Source: Symbiodinium natans
Taxonomy: Eukaryota; Sar; Dinophyceae; Suessiales; Symbiodiniaceae
NCBI GenBank assembly: GCA_905221605.1
Contig: CAJNDS010000691.1
Location: 611,197 to 675,196, forward strand
Reading direction: 5' to 3'
DNA: 64,000 nucleotides
Below the pieces are notes generated by a model. That model was not told the DNA's origin, did not search any database, and worked only from the letters and a program-made list of their open reading frames with translations. Within the stretch, counting starts at the first letter, position 1. Every line of letters begins with the position of its first letter. This document shows positions 32,560 to 41,377 of this stretch, in pieces. The position numbers and the translations under genes are program-made.

Positions 32560-33115
32560 AGACATATATATATATATATATATGGCGGTGAGTTTTTTTT
32601 CCGGGCTTGTAACAGGCACCGGGGGGTCCCTCCGCGACAAAGGTTTGTAACAGACCTGCCGTGTCCGCGACAACCCTCCCCGCGACAAGGCTACAACCCC
32701 CCCCCCCCCGACAAGACAGCAATACCATTGATCTCATTGCCAATCTCGATGCGACCTTGATGCGTGTCTGCAGCAACTTTCACTCTAAGTCCGCGACAAG
32801 GCCTGCGACAGGGCGCGACATACCCGACAACCCGCGCGACTGCTCGAGCCAGCAGGTGCCCATCCGTAGGACAACCTTGAACGAGAAGCCCAGGGTTTAT
32901 ATTTACAGGGTTCAGGCTTTAATGGCTCTCCGGTAAAATCCCTGCGGTCCCTAAACCCTTCATCCGAAACCCCAACCCTAAACCTAAACCCTTTACCCTT
33001 AAGCCTTACAAAACCCAACTAAGAAAATTGGGTTCAAAGTAGCGGCGCGACAAAGGTACTGCCCGCGACAAGGCTTGTAACAGAGGGACGGGGGACCCCC
33101 CGCGACAACCCGAAT
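32560..33115. repeat. GCGACAA / CTTGTAACAG motif cluster
   Basis: The words GCGACAAGG, CGCGACAA and (C/T)TTGTAACAG recur about a dozen times, beside two TATATATA tracts. A frame of 91 residues (32661-32936) reads TIDLIANLDATLMRVCSNF in its middle and might hold an exon. The cluster stops sharply at 33115. Confidence 0.5.
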
Positions 33116-33119
33116 TTTG

Positions 33120-33240
33120 ACCCACTGCCATATATATATATACATATATATATATATACCTACACATATACACATACATATACATGTACATATACATTAC
33201 ATACACATATACATTACATATACATATACATATATATGTA
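33120..33240. repeat. (TA)n and TACATA microsatellite
   Basis: Alternating purine-pyrimidine TATATACATA sequence. Similar tracts lie at 11468-11513, 14199-14216, 36370-36550, 41500-41600, 46070-46105, 51590-51650 and 52128-52230. Several fall within introns. The rest of 33240-33600 holds a poly-C tract (33307-33322) and unique sequence with no gene I can support. Confidence 0.85.
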
Positions 33241-33617
33241 TAGCAAACTTTGGGGCCCAGGTACATGAAGCAGGGCCTTTAGTGCGAGGATCGCAACAGG
33301 ACCTACCCCCCCCCCCCCCCCCTTCATAGATGCACCCACCAGTACTCCAAAGCCTATCTACACCCACTAAACCAGAACCCCTAGTTCCCTAAACCCCGAA
33401 CCCCTTTTCCCCGCCCCGTAAACCCCCCAAAGAACCCGAAGAAGCCAGGGCTGCATGTCCCTGAAAGAAGCTTCATGAAGCTGTAAGCTGGGCAGTGAAC
33501 AGAGGTTGTAAAGTTCAGGGCCTAGTATTTAGGGTTTAGGGCTCTAGGTTTGGGGTTCAAGGCTCAGGGTTGCAGTATACTTTCATGTAACGGCCCTGAT
33601 CCCTAGGCCCTACACCC

Positions 33618-33866
33618 GGTGAGGCGACATTCGTCTAAGGGTAGTCTCATGGGCCCTTAGTATGGTCCCTTAACCCTTGTTAAGAGTTCCAATGTATTGG
33701 CCCTTGGGTTGTTACAGGGGGCATATAAAGGGGCACTTGAAAGAGACCATGAAATTCCCCTAACAACTCAGGGTGCGCTTGCCTTCCATGTCCATCATCT
33801 ACTGACACTGATTCAATGGACTCCTCCCCCTTCCACCTATCCCTGAATCTTCCTGAACTCTGGTAG
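33618..33866 (+). CDS. Unknown protein, last two exons around a palindromic intron
   Basis: The first exon ends GTGAGGCGACATTCGTCTAAGG at 33640. The second, 33772-33866, reads CACLPCPSSTDTDSMDSS and ends LPELW then TAG 33864-33866. Phase agrees (1/2). The intron 33641-33771 is a palindromic element beginning GTAGTCTCATGGGCCC and ending CAACTCAG. A minus frame over the same DNA is also open; the exact intron fit favours plus. Confidence 0.5.
33641..33771. mobile_element. Introner-like palindrome, GTAGTTNCATGG family
   Basis: The ends GTAGTCTCATGGGCCC and GACCATGAAATTC pair imperfectly; the element carries its own GT at the first base and AG at the last. Relatives begin at 57291 (GTAGTTGCATGGTCC), 62589 (GTAGCTACAG) and 63208 (GTAATTACATGGGGCCC, ending CCATGGAGTTGCCACAG at 63380); a fragment lies at 42525-42555. 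Confidence 0.6.
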
Positions 33867-33946
33867 AGCCCCACGCTGAACCCCAAAGCCTACAACCTTA
33901 AACCCTAAACCCTAAACCCTAAAACCCTAAAGCCCCAAACCGCCAG

Positions 33947-34424
33947 GGTTTCTTGGCCCAACTCCTGCTGTAGGCTGCCTCGCACGTCTTTGCGATTCAA
34001 AACCGGTCGCTGAACTGCTCCAAGGGTACCCAGGACCTTCCCTAAACCCTAAACCCCAAACCCTAAACCCTAAACCGTCCAGTGATATTGGTTTACGGGG
34101 CTTTGGGATCAATAGGACAAGCTCAGTTTCATATTACGTTCAAGTTGTTCCCGGCAGCTGTGCCTTTTTGGGGGGTTCTCCAGAAATTGAAGCCCTGCAC
34201 CCAATACCCTCAACCCCAAAAGCAGGGACCCTGATGGTTCTTGTGGGCACGCTTCTATAGACATCGTGTCGGATGACGCTGGGACTTCAGCCTTGTATCA
34301 AAGTGCTTCAATCTTCCCAGGGCAACTCTCACATAAAATCTTCCCAGAGAACTTGGCTCAACCTGTATCTGCTAACTATTTCCCTAAGAACGTTCGAAAA
34401 CAACAGATAAAAACCTTGTATTGA
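33947..34424 (+). CDS. Unknown protein, two exons, second terminal
   Basis: Exon 33947-34025 reads FLGPTPAVGCLARLCDSK (acceptor CGCCAG, donor GTACCC). Exon 34261-34424 (acceptor CTATAG, stop TGA 34422-34424) reads IVSDDAGTSALYQSASIF then NLAQPVSANYFPKNVRK. The pair does not agree in phase, so an exon is missing or they belong to different genes. The second uses markedly fewer G/C third positions. Confidence 0.5.
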
Positions 34425-35008
34425 CCTTATATATATATATACGATATTTGGTGGATTCTGAAGCAAATAGTAGGTATGTCCATCTTCTTCCGGCAAGCAT
34501 GGTGAAGGGCTTTCCACGGACTACGAACTGCATTGTTGATTGGCCCACAAAGGAAGCACGCTCGAAAGTGGCAAAATTCACATTGCGCGGCTTGGTGCCG
34601 CTGTCCTCGTAGGTGTCGTCGTTTTTTGACCCCCACATGTTTGTCCCGTGTCGCAGTCATGGGCAGGCACCGTGTTCGATCTTTCACGGACCCGCATCAG
34701 AACGACTGAAGTACGTGGTGTCTTGCGGCATTTCCCATAGTGACCGCACCATTGTCAATGCTTCGGTAGACAAGAAGGCGAGTTTCAGCTTCTCGAAGTT
34801 TTCGGCCCGGATCGTGCAGGGAGTTCCTTCGTCGGCTCACATGGTTGCTTCAGTTTAAACACACACATATATATTTATATATATCCGTGAATATCTCATG
34901 GCCTGCTCAGGTGATGGTGATGACTGACGACGAAGGTGGTGATGATGATGCTGATGATGAGAAGATTGAGGACGACGACGAAGACGAGGCCAGGAGGACG
35001 ATGATGAA
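34421..35008 (+). CDS. Unknown protein with acidic tail, three exons
   Basis: Exons from about 34421 (frame open) to 34608, 34657-34852 and 34911-35008; both junctions agree in phase. Reads MVKGFPRTTNCIVDWPTK, then GPASERLKYVVSCGISHSD and SFSKFSARIVQGVPSSAH, then an Asp/Glu-rich segment (MTDDEGGDDDADDEKIED). The first intron is only 48 bp (GTAGGTGTC...GTCGCAG); retention would meet TAG at once. If the second intron is retained the protein stops at 34858 instead. No family recognised. Confidence 0.55.
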
Positions 35009-35334
35009 GTCGCCGACGACAACGATGATGATACTGCGCATGATTCACTGTCTCTGTTTCATGCCTTTGCAAAGGCCGAGCAAGGCTGCTGTCGGTCGGC
35101 CCCCCTAACCCCGAAACCCCTGCACAATCCCTGAACCCTGACCCCTAAACTAATCCCTAACCCCTATACACCCCAAAACCCGAAGCCCGAAAAAAACAAC
35201 CCAAAGCCATCAATCCCTAGACCCCCAACCACGCACCGCTAAGCCCGTAAACCGCCTAAGACCTCAAAACCTCAGCCCCCAAACCCTAAAACCCTAAACC
35301 CTAAAACCCTAAACCCTAAACCCTCTGACTGCAG

Positions 35335-35697
35335 GAGCATGTGAATGTCTTGGCTTCCCATGGGCTCCACTGGGCGGTTCCCCCGTGCTGGCGATTCGGG
35401 GACAGGGCCTGCCACCTCGTTAGGGTTTAGGGTTCAGGGATGGCCCTGAAGACTCTCTGAAACATATTCCTAAACTTGATCGTCTTAAACCCAACGAGGT
35501 AAAAGTACAAATAGCCCCAGGGCCTACCTAGTGATTAAGGGTTAACCCGAACCCTAGACCCTAAACCCCTAAACCCTAAACCGTGGTTGCAGGCTTTGCC
35601 TTGCAGCCCTCAATTTGCTAGGGGTTTTAGGAGTCTGTGTCGGCATCCTGAAATCTTGGCCAGGCATGCGCCGACAAGCATCAAGAATGAACCCTAA
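35335..35697 (+). CDS. Unknown protein, two exons ending at a stop
   Basis: Exon 35335-35418 (EHVNVLASHGLHWAVPPC; acceptor CTGCAG, donor GTTAGGG) and exon 35593-35697 (QFARGFRSLCRHPEILAR, stop TAA 35695-35697). Both are phase 0. The last codons run into CCCTAAA, so the stop is supplied by the heptamer; a GA donor just before it cannot be excluded. Confidence 0.5.
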
Positions 35698-35789
35698 ACA
35701 CTGAAACCAGGTTCAGGGTTCCGGGTTCGGGGTTCAGGGTTCAGGGTTTAGGATTGAGGGTGAAGCCTATCACCTGAACTCTAAACCCA

Positions 35790-36082
35790 AAGTCCATCTT
35801 GGTGGACAGCTGCCCTATACAAGTTGGTCTGCTGGGGTCTTACATGGTTTCGTATCCACAGAGCCCACTACCCCATTGGTTTGTTAGGCCTAATCCGTCA
35901 ACCCTAAACCCAAGCGCAGCCGGCAGTACAACCTCTATAATCCAGGTGCGAATCACTCTAAACCCTCAACCCCAAACCCTAAACCTTAAGCCCTAAACCC
36001 CATTCGTAGGACTCCGTGGGGCATCCTCGTGCGCTGCTCGGGCTGGCAGAAGAGATGGGCCAGGCCATGGTGCAGACAAAGG
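35790..36082 (+). CDS. Orphan exons, unknown protein
   Basis: A frame at about 35799-35896 reads VDSCPIQVGLLGSYMVSY. Exon 36010-36082 (acceptor TCGTAG, donor GTTACT) reads HPRALLGLAEEMGQAMVQ, a convincing helical segment in phase 0 in, 1 out. Their connection is not shown. Confidence 0.45.
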
Positions 36083-36369
36083 GTTACTTGCAGCATCATG
36101 GGTAGTCATCCCTGGAGTTATAATCATGAGCTCCACTAGTACTCCCCCTCTATACTACCCCCCCAGGTTCCCCCCTCAGATAACCTGAATGAAGCGGGAC
36201 ATTTCCCTACAGAGCCTTAACTACGGGGGCAACCTAGGGGGGTAGTAAACCTTATTTCTGGTACTTCTGACCCTACTTCTGCTTATCCATGAACCTTCAA
36301 GTAGAGGGCTTTGGTGAATGCGTATCGTGCTCCTTACAAACATTGGCGAGTGAGTGTGTGTGTGTGTGT

Positions 36370-36550
36370 CCATGTATTTATGTAGGTATGCAAATAAATA
36401 GATATATGCATATATACATATATATATATATACATAGATAGATATACACATGCATATGTATGCAGATATACATATATATGTATATATATATATATGTGTG
36501 TGTGTACATATATATATATATTGGATATATATATATATATATATATTGGG
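36370..36550. repeat. (TA)n/(GT)n microsatellite with ATATAC steps
   Basis: Alternating TATATACATATATATG sequence after a (GT)9 run. It yields Tyr/Ile-rich frames on both strands, not genes. An exon-like frame follows at 36569-36635 ([17 protein letters not shown] then stop). Confidence 0.9.
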
Positions 36551-36957
36551 TGTCCTGAAAGTTTGCAGCAAGAGGGGCCCTACTTCCCATCATGTGGTAG
36601 ATGATGCCAGGCTCAGCGATATCGAAAACGTATGACATTTGTGGCTGCGCGTTTCGTGGGCGAGCTGTTGAACCCTAAGCCCTGAGCCCTAAGCCCTAAA
36701 CCCTAACCCTAAACCCTAAACCCCCAGGTACCTTTAAGGGGGAGTACGTTGAATTCAGAGATAGTCCCATCTTAGATCATTCTGCATGCCCTTTGGCTAC
36801 GTTGACCCTGTGTGTTTAGGTTTTTAGGGTTTGTATTGGTGTAGGGTTTAGGGTTTAATTAGGGTTTAGGGTTTGTACTGGTTTTGCAACCCTAAACCTA
36901 AACCCTAAGCCCTAAACCCTAAACCCTAAACCCTCAACCGGCGTGTGGACTTCGCAG

Positions 36958-37470
36958 CATGGCGCAGGTCTCTCGCTGGGTTGTGCGCGCAGCTGCGGCC
37001 CATGCTCCGAAGGGTGAGGCCGGAGTGGGATCGCATGAGGGTTTAGGGTTTAGGGTTTAGGGTTTAGGGTGTAGGGTGTATGGTGTAGGGTGTAGGGTGT
37101 AGGGTGTAGGGTGTAGGGTTGAGGGTTTGTGTTTGAGGGTTTAGGGTTTAGGGTGTAGTTTCGGGTTTGGGGTTTTGGGTCTGCGGTTTAGGTGCCCAAA
37201 AGGTGGCTAATCAGGAGCTACTTTGGGGCCTCGGTATTCGACAGGTACCGGGACCGTCGGGTACTCAGGGTATTTGTTCGAATGGAACGAAATGCCCAGA
37301 TACTAACTTCAAAGCAGTACCAAAGGGCATGGTTTGTGATTTAGGGTTTAGGGTTTAGGGTTTAGGGTTGGGTTTAAATAGTACTGCAAGTCGAGGCTCC
37401 GGACACACTCGCACACGCCGAAGCTTTTCTTTTGGGACCACATGAGCCCCCACAATTGGAACCCTGCTAG
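36958..37470 (+). CDS. Unknown protein, two exons with stop
   Basis: Exon 36958-37040 begins after TTCGCAG with an ATG at 36959 (MAQVSRWVVRAAAAHAPKGE) and ends at G|GTTTAGG. Exon 37391-37470 reads EAPDTLAHAEAFLLGPHE and stops at TAG 37468-37470. Phase agrees. The intron also holds an open frame (37190-37344, KVANQELLWGLGIRQ) that may be an alternative exon. Confidence 0.5.
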
Positions 37471-37630
37471 GGTTCATGCAGTGCCAAAGCTCTGGGCATC
37501 ATGCAAGACTTGGTTATTTCCCGAAACAGGGGTACCCCTTTATACCCCAAAATAGAATAGAATCCCCTTAAAGGGACCCTGAAAAAGGGTACCCCTAAAC
37601 CCTATTTTCGGAAATCCCCCTCCCCCTCCA

Positions 37631-37722
37631 TTGAAAAAAAGAAGCTGTCCAAGAAGCTTGGGGCTTGGAGGGCTTTGTCAGTGGCATCGGTGCCAGAAGC
37701 TCCACCGGGTGCCCCAAGATAA
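37631..37722 (+). CDS. Orphan terminal exon, basic then Pro-rich
   Basis: Reads KKKLSKKLGAWRALSVAS and ends EAPPGAPR then TAA 37720-37722. The acceptor may be the AAAAAAAG run at 37633-37641. The palindromic element at about 37540-37612 ends directly upstream. Confidence 0.4.
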
Positions 37723-37985
37723 GGATGGGCCATTAAGCCCAACACGGCGGGTTTAGGGCTTTGGGTTCAGGGTTTAGGGTTTAGGGTTTAGGGTTATATT
37801 GGGCCGTTTGTATACAAGGGAGGTTCTGAGTAAACCCTTCTGAATTATTGGCCCCCCTTTGGGTGCCTTGAATACTAGGACCCATACTCTTTGGATCCTT
37901 GACAGGGATCATAATGAAGAGAGCCTCCCAAAAAGGGTGCCATGCCTTCCTTGCTTTTAGGGTAATTAGGGCTTAGCTTTTGCAG

Positions 37986-38274
37986 GCATCAAGGCCCTGT
38001 TCCTTGAGATAGGGGGTTTAGGGTTTAGGGTTTAGGGTTTTGGGCTTATGGCTGAGGGTTTCTTCGGGATTTCGTGAACGAGCTTCCCGAGGGCCCCACA
38101 GATCCCGATGGTGAAGAAGCTTCCCATGCTCGGGAAACGATGGTCTCCTCATGGGGGTCGATTTTTCGTTGTTTGTTCACTGTAACACCCGAGGGAATCT
38201 TGAAGACATTGAGAATTCTAGGGAGGAGTATAGTTGAGAGCAAGCGTGTCATGCAAATTCTGGGTTCGGTGTAA
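37986..38274 (+). CDS. Unknown protein, two exons ending at a stop
   Basis: Exon 37986-38015 (IKALFLEIG; acceptor TTGCAG, donor GTTTAGG) and exon 38057-38274 (FLRDFVNELPEGPTDPDG, then SSWGSIFRCLFTVTPEG and KTLRILGRSIVESKRVM; TAA 38272-38274). The phase agrees, and the intron is only 41 bp, consisting almost wholly of TTTAGGG. A GTGTAA donor just before the stop could continue the gene. Confidence 0.55.
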
Positions 38275-38404
38275 CATGGTAGCTCTCTACAAAAAATGTT
38301 GAAGTTTCATGGTAGCCGTAAGTTATAAGTAGGGTTATAAGTACCCCAAAACATGCGACCCGACCATGAACCTCCGAGTTTTCTGGGTTTAGGGTTTATA
38401 GGGG

Positions 38405-38550
38405 TTTGTATTTTAGGCTAGGGTTTAGGGTTTAGGGTTTAGGGTTTAGGGTTTAGGGTTTAGGGTTTAGGGTTTAGGGTTTAGGGTTTAGGGTTTAGGG
38501 TTTAGGGTTTAGGGTTTAGGGTTTAGGGTTTAGGGTTTAGGGTTTAGTGG
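38405..38550. repeat. Pure (TTTAGGG)n array, about 20 units
   Basis: Uninterrupted heptamers directly before exon 38558-38634. It is a G-rich array on the upstream side of an exon, an exception to the usual order. Confidence 0.95.
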
Positions 38551-38557
38551 TTGACAG

Positions 38558-38634
38558 GACTGGCTGGCCCGTGCGATGAAGGAAATGGACGGTGTCTGGA
38601 CTAATGGAGCACAGGGTTTGTACTGCTGTTCTTG
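38558..38634 (+). CDS. Orphan exon, unknown protein
   Basis: Acceptor TTGACAG, donor TG|GTGAGT, a textbook 5' splice site. Reads ARAMKEMDGVWTNGAQGLYC. Phase 0 in, 2 out. The next exon is not found; the following 170 bp are unique and AT-richer. Confidence 0.5.
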
Positions 38635-38810
38635 GTGAGTGAGTCCCTATCAAATATGGGCGAGCCCCAAGAAATCAGCGTAGACCATGCGCCAACACCC
38701 CTAGCGCCCAAACCATAACAACCTACGCCTCAACCTTCAACCCACCCCAAGACCCTAACGATGAAAACCATACTATGTAACCACGCATAGAAAAATAGCA
38801 TACTTAAGTG

Positions 38811-39288
38811 TTTGAACATATTGTCAGAGTGGAGGAAGCAAAAAACACGAAACATTTAGATGAAACACCAAGGAATGGTGTCAAGCGGATTATGAAGAGT
38901 ATTAAGGATATTGAGAAACAATATGGCGACCCAATCAATCCTAAATACTAAAGCAGTATTCGTATTTTCAACAAAATGGCATTATTCTTCCTCCTAGTTT
39001 TACTACCTTATTATCCCAAAACCTTATTCCTATTATAGATATTTTATTGGAGAAGACCATTTCCTTTTCTACGGTCAGGATGTTGTGGGTTTTCTATCGA
39101 GTGGGGCGTGGTATGGGGTTGAGTATGCTATTTCTATGGGAGTATGTGTGGTTCCACAGTATCTTTTGGGCCTTAATTGCCATAGGTTGTTATGTTTCTT
39201 GGGTGCCAGGGGGTGGTGCCTGGTTAGAAAATGGAAATGCCCTCCACTAACTCACTTTGGGTTTCCTGTGGGGACACCAGCAGTGTAA
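38811..39288 (+). CDS. AT-rich coding island, two reading frames, unknown proteins
   Basis: Frame 38811-38951 reads RVEEAKNTKHLDETPRNGV and IMKSIKDIEKQYGDPINP (TAA 38949-38951). Frame 38998-39288, opening after CTTCCTCCTAG, reads SYYRYFIGEDHFLFYGQD, then VVGFLSSGAWYGVEYAIS and GVCVVPQYLLGLNCHRL (TAA 39286-39288). Codons prefer A/T in third position, unlike nearly all other exons here, and the segment has no heptamers. It may be transferred DNA or an element gene. No family recognised. Confidence 0.5.
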
Positions 39289-39525
39289 ACCCTGGCTTCA
39301 TCGCCTGAGTCATTATGGGTGAGAAGGTGCCGCAAGGTCACCAGGGCTTGGTTTTATGTGTTTTGCCCCAAATCTGCCCAGGGTTCAGGGTTTGGAGAAC
39401 CCCCCCCCTGCCCCCGACCCACCCGAACTGACGCACGTGTCCGCAACGCTAGACCCTAACACCTAAAGCCCAGAGCCTAAAACCTATAAAGCCCGAAGCT
39501 CCGCCTAAACCGTGTAAAGCCTGAG

Positions 39526-39726
39526 GTAGACCTGAGCTTCTCCGTGCCTTCGCATATCGGTCAAAGGTGGAGGAGGTGGCAAGCTTAGTGTTACCTAAAG
39601 TCTCCTATGTAGTTCATTGGGGTAGTATACTAGAATCCCCTATAACTAACCCGAAAAGGAACTACATTAGAGCCTTCAGGTACTGCTTGGAGGCTGTACG
39701 GTTTCGGCTTTTGGGAGAACTTACCA
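39526..39726 (+). CDS. Unknown protein, two exons around a 90-bp palindromic intron
   Basis: Exon 39526-39589 (PELLRAFAYRSKVEEVASL; acceptor CCTGAG) and exon 39680-39726 (YCLEAVRFRLLGELT; donor GTAAGC). The phase agrees: GT plus G rebuilds Val. The intron is exactly one palindromic element. Downstream, a frame at 39800-39889 (MHEVVWHCGLGRKGATLR, stop TAG) may be a later exon. Confidence 0.6.
39590..39679. mobile_element. Introner-like palindrome, GTACCTGAAGG family, exactly one intron
   Basis: Begins GTTACCTAAAGTCTCCTATG and ends AGAGCCTTCAG before GTA; the two ends pair over about 24 positions with a few mismatches (TATGTAGTTC/GAACTACAT). Relatives: 44541-44632, 44985-45080 and 46523-46600. 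In the 44541 and 46523 copies the first GT of the repeat is also the donor of an upstream exon. Confidence 0.7.
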
Positions 39727-39993
39727 GTAAGCTAGGGTCTAAGGGGTTTTGGTGAGCTATAGGTGGACGTTGTGACATCTTTAAATCCCTGTTACGGAGA
39801 TATTGATGCATGAGGTCGTGTGGCATTGTGGCCTTGGCCGGAAAGGAGCTACTTTAAGGAAGCGCCGGAATAGAAAGGGAAAGGCTTAGGGTTTAATTAG
39901 GGTTCAGGGCTTAGGGTTTTGGGTTGCGGGTTTGGGGTTCTAGGCTTTAGCGTTTTAGGGTTTAGGGGCTGAGGCTAGGGTTAGAGATTGCAG

Positions 39994-40836
39994 GCAGGCG
40001 AGGGTTTTCTCGGCACATACGCATCTGTCTGCCGCGCGACTTTGTGCCCAGGAGCCCGTGTAGCCCTAAAGCCTAAACCCTAAACCCCTAACCCCCAAAC
40101 CCTAAACCCCAAACCCTAAACCCTAAACCCTAAGCCCTACCAGGGTGTATAGCTTCAGTCATCACGGAACTAGGGACCCCAACCCGAACCGGATGCTAAA
40201 CTTGATGGGAATGGGACCTCCCCTAAACCCTAAACCCTAAACCCTAAACCCTAAACCCTAAACCCTAAACCCTAAACCCTAAACCCTAAACCCTAAACCC
40301 TAAACCCTAAACCTAAACCCTAGACCCTAGACCCTAAACCCTAAACCCTAAACCCTAAACCCTAAACCCTAAACCCTAAACCCTAAACCCTAACACTAAA
40401 ACCCTAAACCCTAAGCCCTTGACCCTGAGGTGGACCCGCAGAAGCTCCTGCCAACCGTGCCATCCAAGGACAGCATGGCTGTCCTTGGGTGTTTAGGCCT
40501 AAGCCCTAAACCCCAAACCGTAAGCCCTACTAACTACTGACTCTAAACCTAAACCCTAAACCTTACCAGGGCGTCTAGTTTGGATGTTTGAGGATATTTT
40601 GGCACATGGTCAGACCCAAACTCGCCCGCCCGGCCTTTGGATGCTTTTTGGGGCAACCTACGCTAACCTATAAACCCTGCACCCTAAATCCTGAAACCTA
40701 GAGCCTAAACCCTAAACCTAACTCCTGCCCACGATAACCCTTAAACCCTAAGCCGCACCTGAGCCCTATAAGCTCTCCGCGGTGGAGGGCCTTGAGTCCA
40801 GGAACTGGCGTGCCTCCTCTGTCCCAACAAAGCCTC
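39994..40836 (+). CDS. Unknown protein, exon chain
   Basis: Exons 39994-40057 (GEGFLGTYASVCRATLCPG), about 40150-40200, 40430-40490 (DPQKLLPTVPSKDSMAVL), 40570-40608 (RLVWMFEDILAH) and 40797-40836 (QELACLLCPNKASY). The last three agree in phase and read as one smooth helical region with two Cys near the end. The second exon has two possible frames. 39994 starts in phase 0 after TTGCAG. It may continue into the EF-hand gene downstream. Confidence 0.5.
40205..40425. repeat. (CCCTAAA)n array, about 28 units with a few CCCTAGA variants
   Basis: Among the longest C-rich arrays in the window, lying just upstream of exon 40430-40490. Confidence 0.95.
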
Positions 40837-41377
40837 TTACCCTAAACCCTAAACCCTGAACCCTAAACCCTACACTGCGTCTCGGGTGGGTACTCGCTTC
40901 CCCTTAGCCCATGACAACAAAGCGGGTTCAGGGTTGTGCAGGTTGCAGGTTGTGCAGGTTGAGTTTTTACCACCCTAAGCCCTAAACCCTACACGCTGCA
41001 AACCCTTTGTTCAGGGGTCTGAATTTGTTAAGGCTCCTTGAGTGATTATCGTTCTGGTCTGTCTCCGGAGCATGGCTAAGCCGTCGAAGCCTCGCTTTGG
41101 GCGAATCAGGGATCAGGGTTTGGTGTTTAGGGTTTAGGGTTTAGGGTTTGGTGTTTAGGGTTTAGGGTTTGGTGTTTAGGGTTTAGGGTTTAGGGTTTGG
41201 TGTTTCGGGCTCAGGGTCTCAAGGATGTATCGAGTCTTAGGTAGGGCGTTGGGGTGGCGCCTGCGATCTGGCCAGTTGCTATAAGCCCTAAAGCCTAAAA
41301 ACTCTTAACCGGAAGTGGCTGCAAGAACAGGGTTTAGGGTTTAGGGTTTGCGCCAGTTCTTTTTTCTCGCCTGTCAG

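Noticed and set aside
35897-35919. 23-bp intron joining 35799-35896 to 35920-35945
   Set aside because: The phase agrees, but the length is below what I would accept for a spliceosomal intron and the second exon is only 26 bp.
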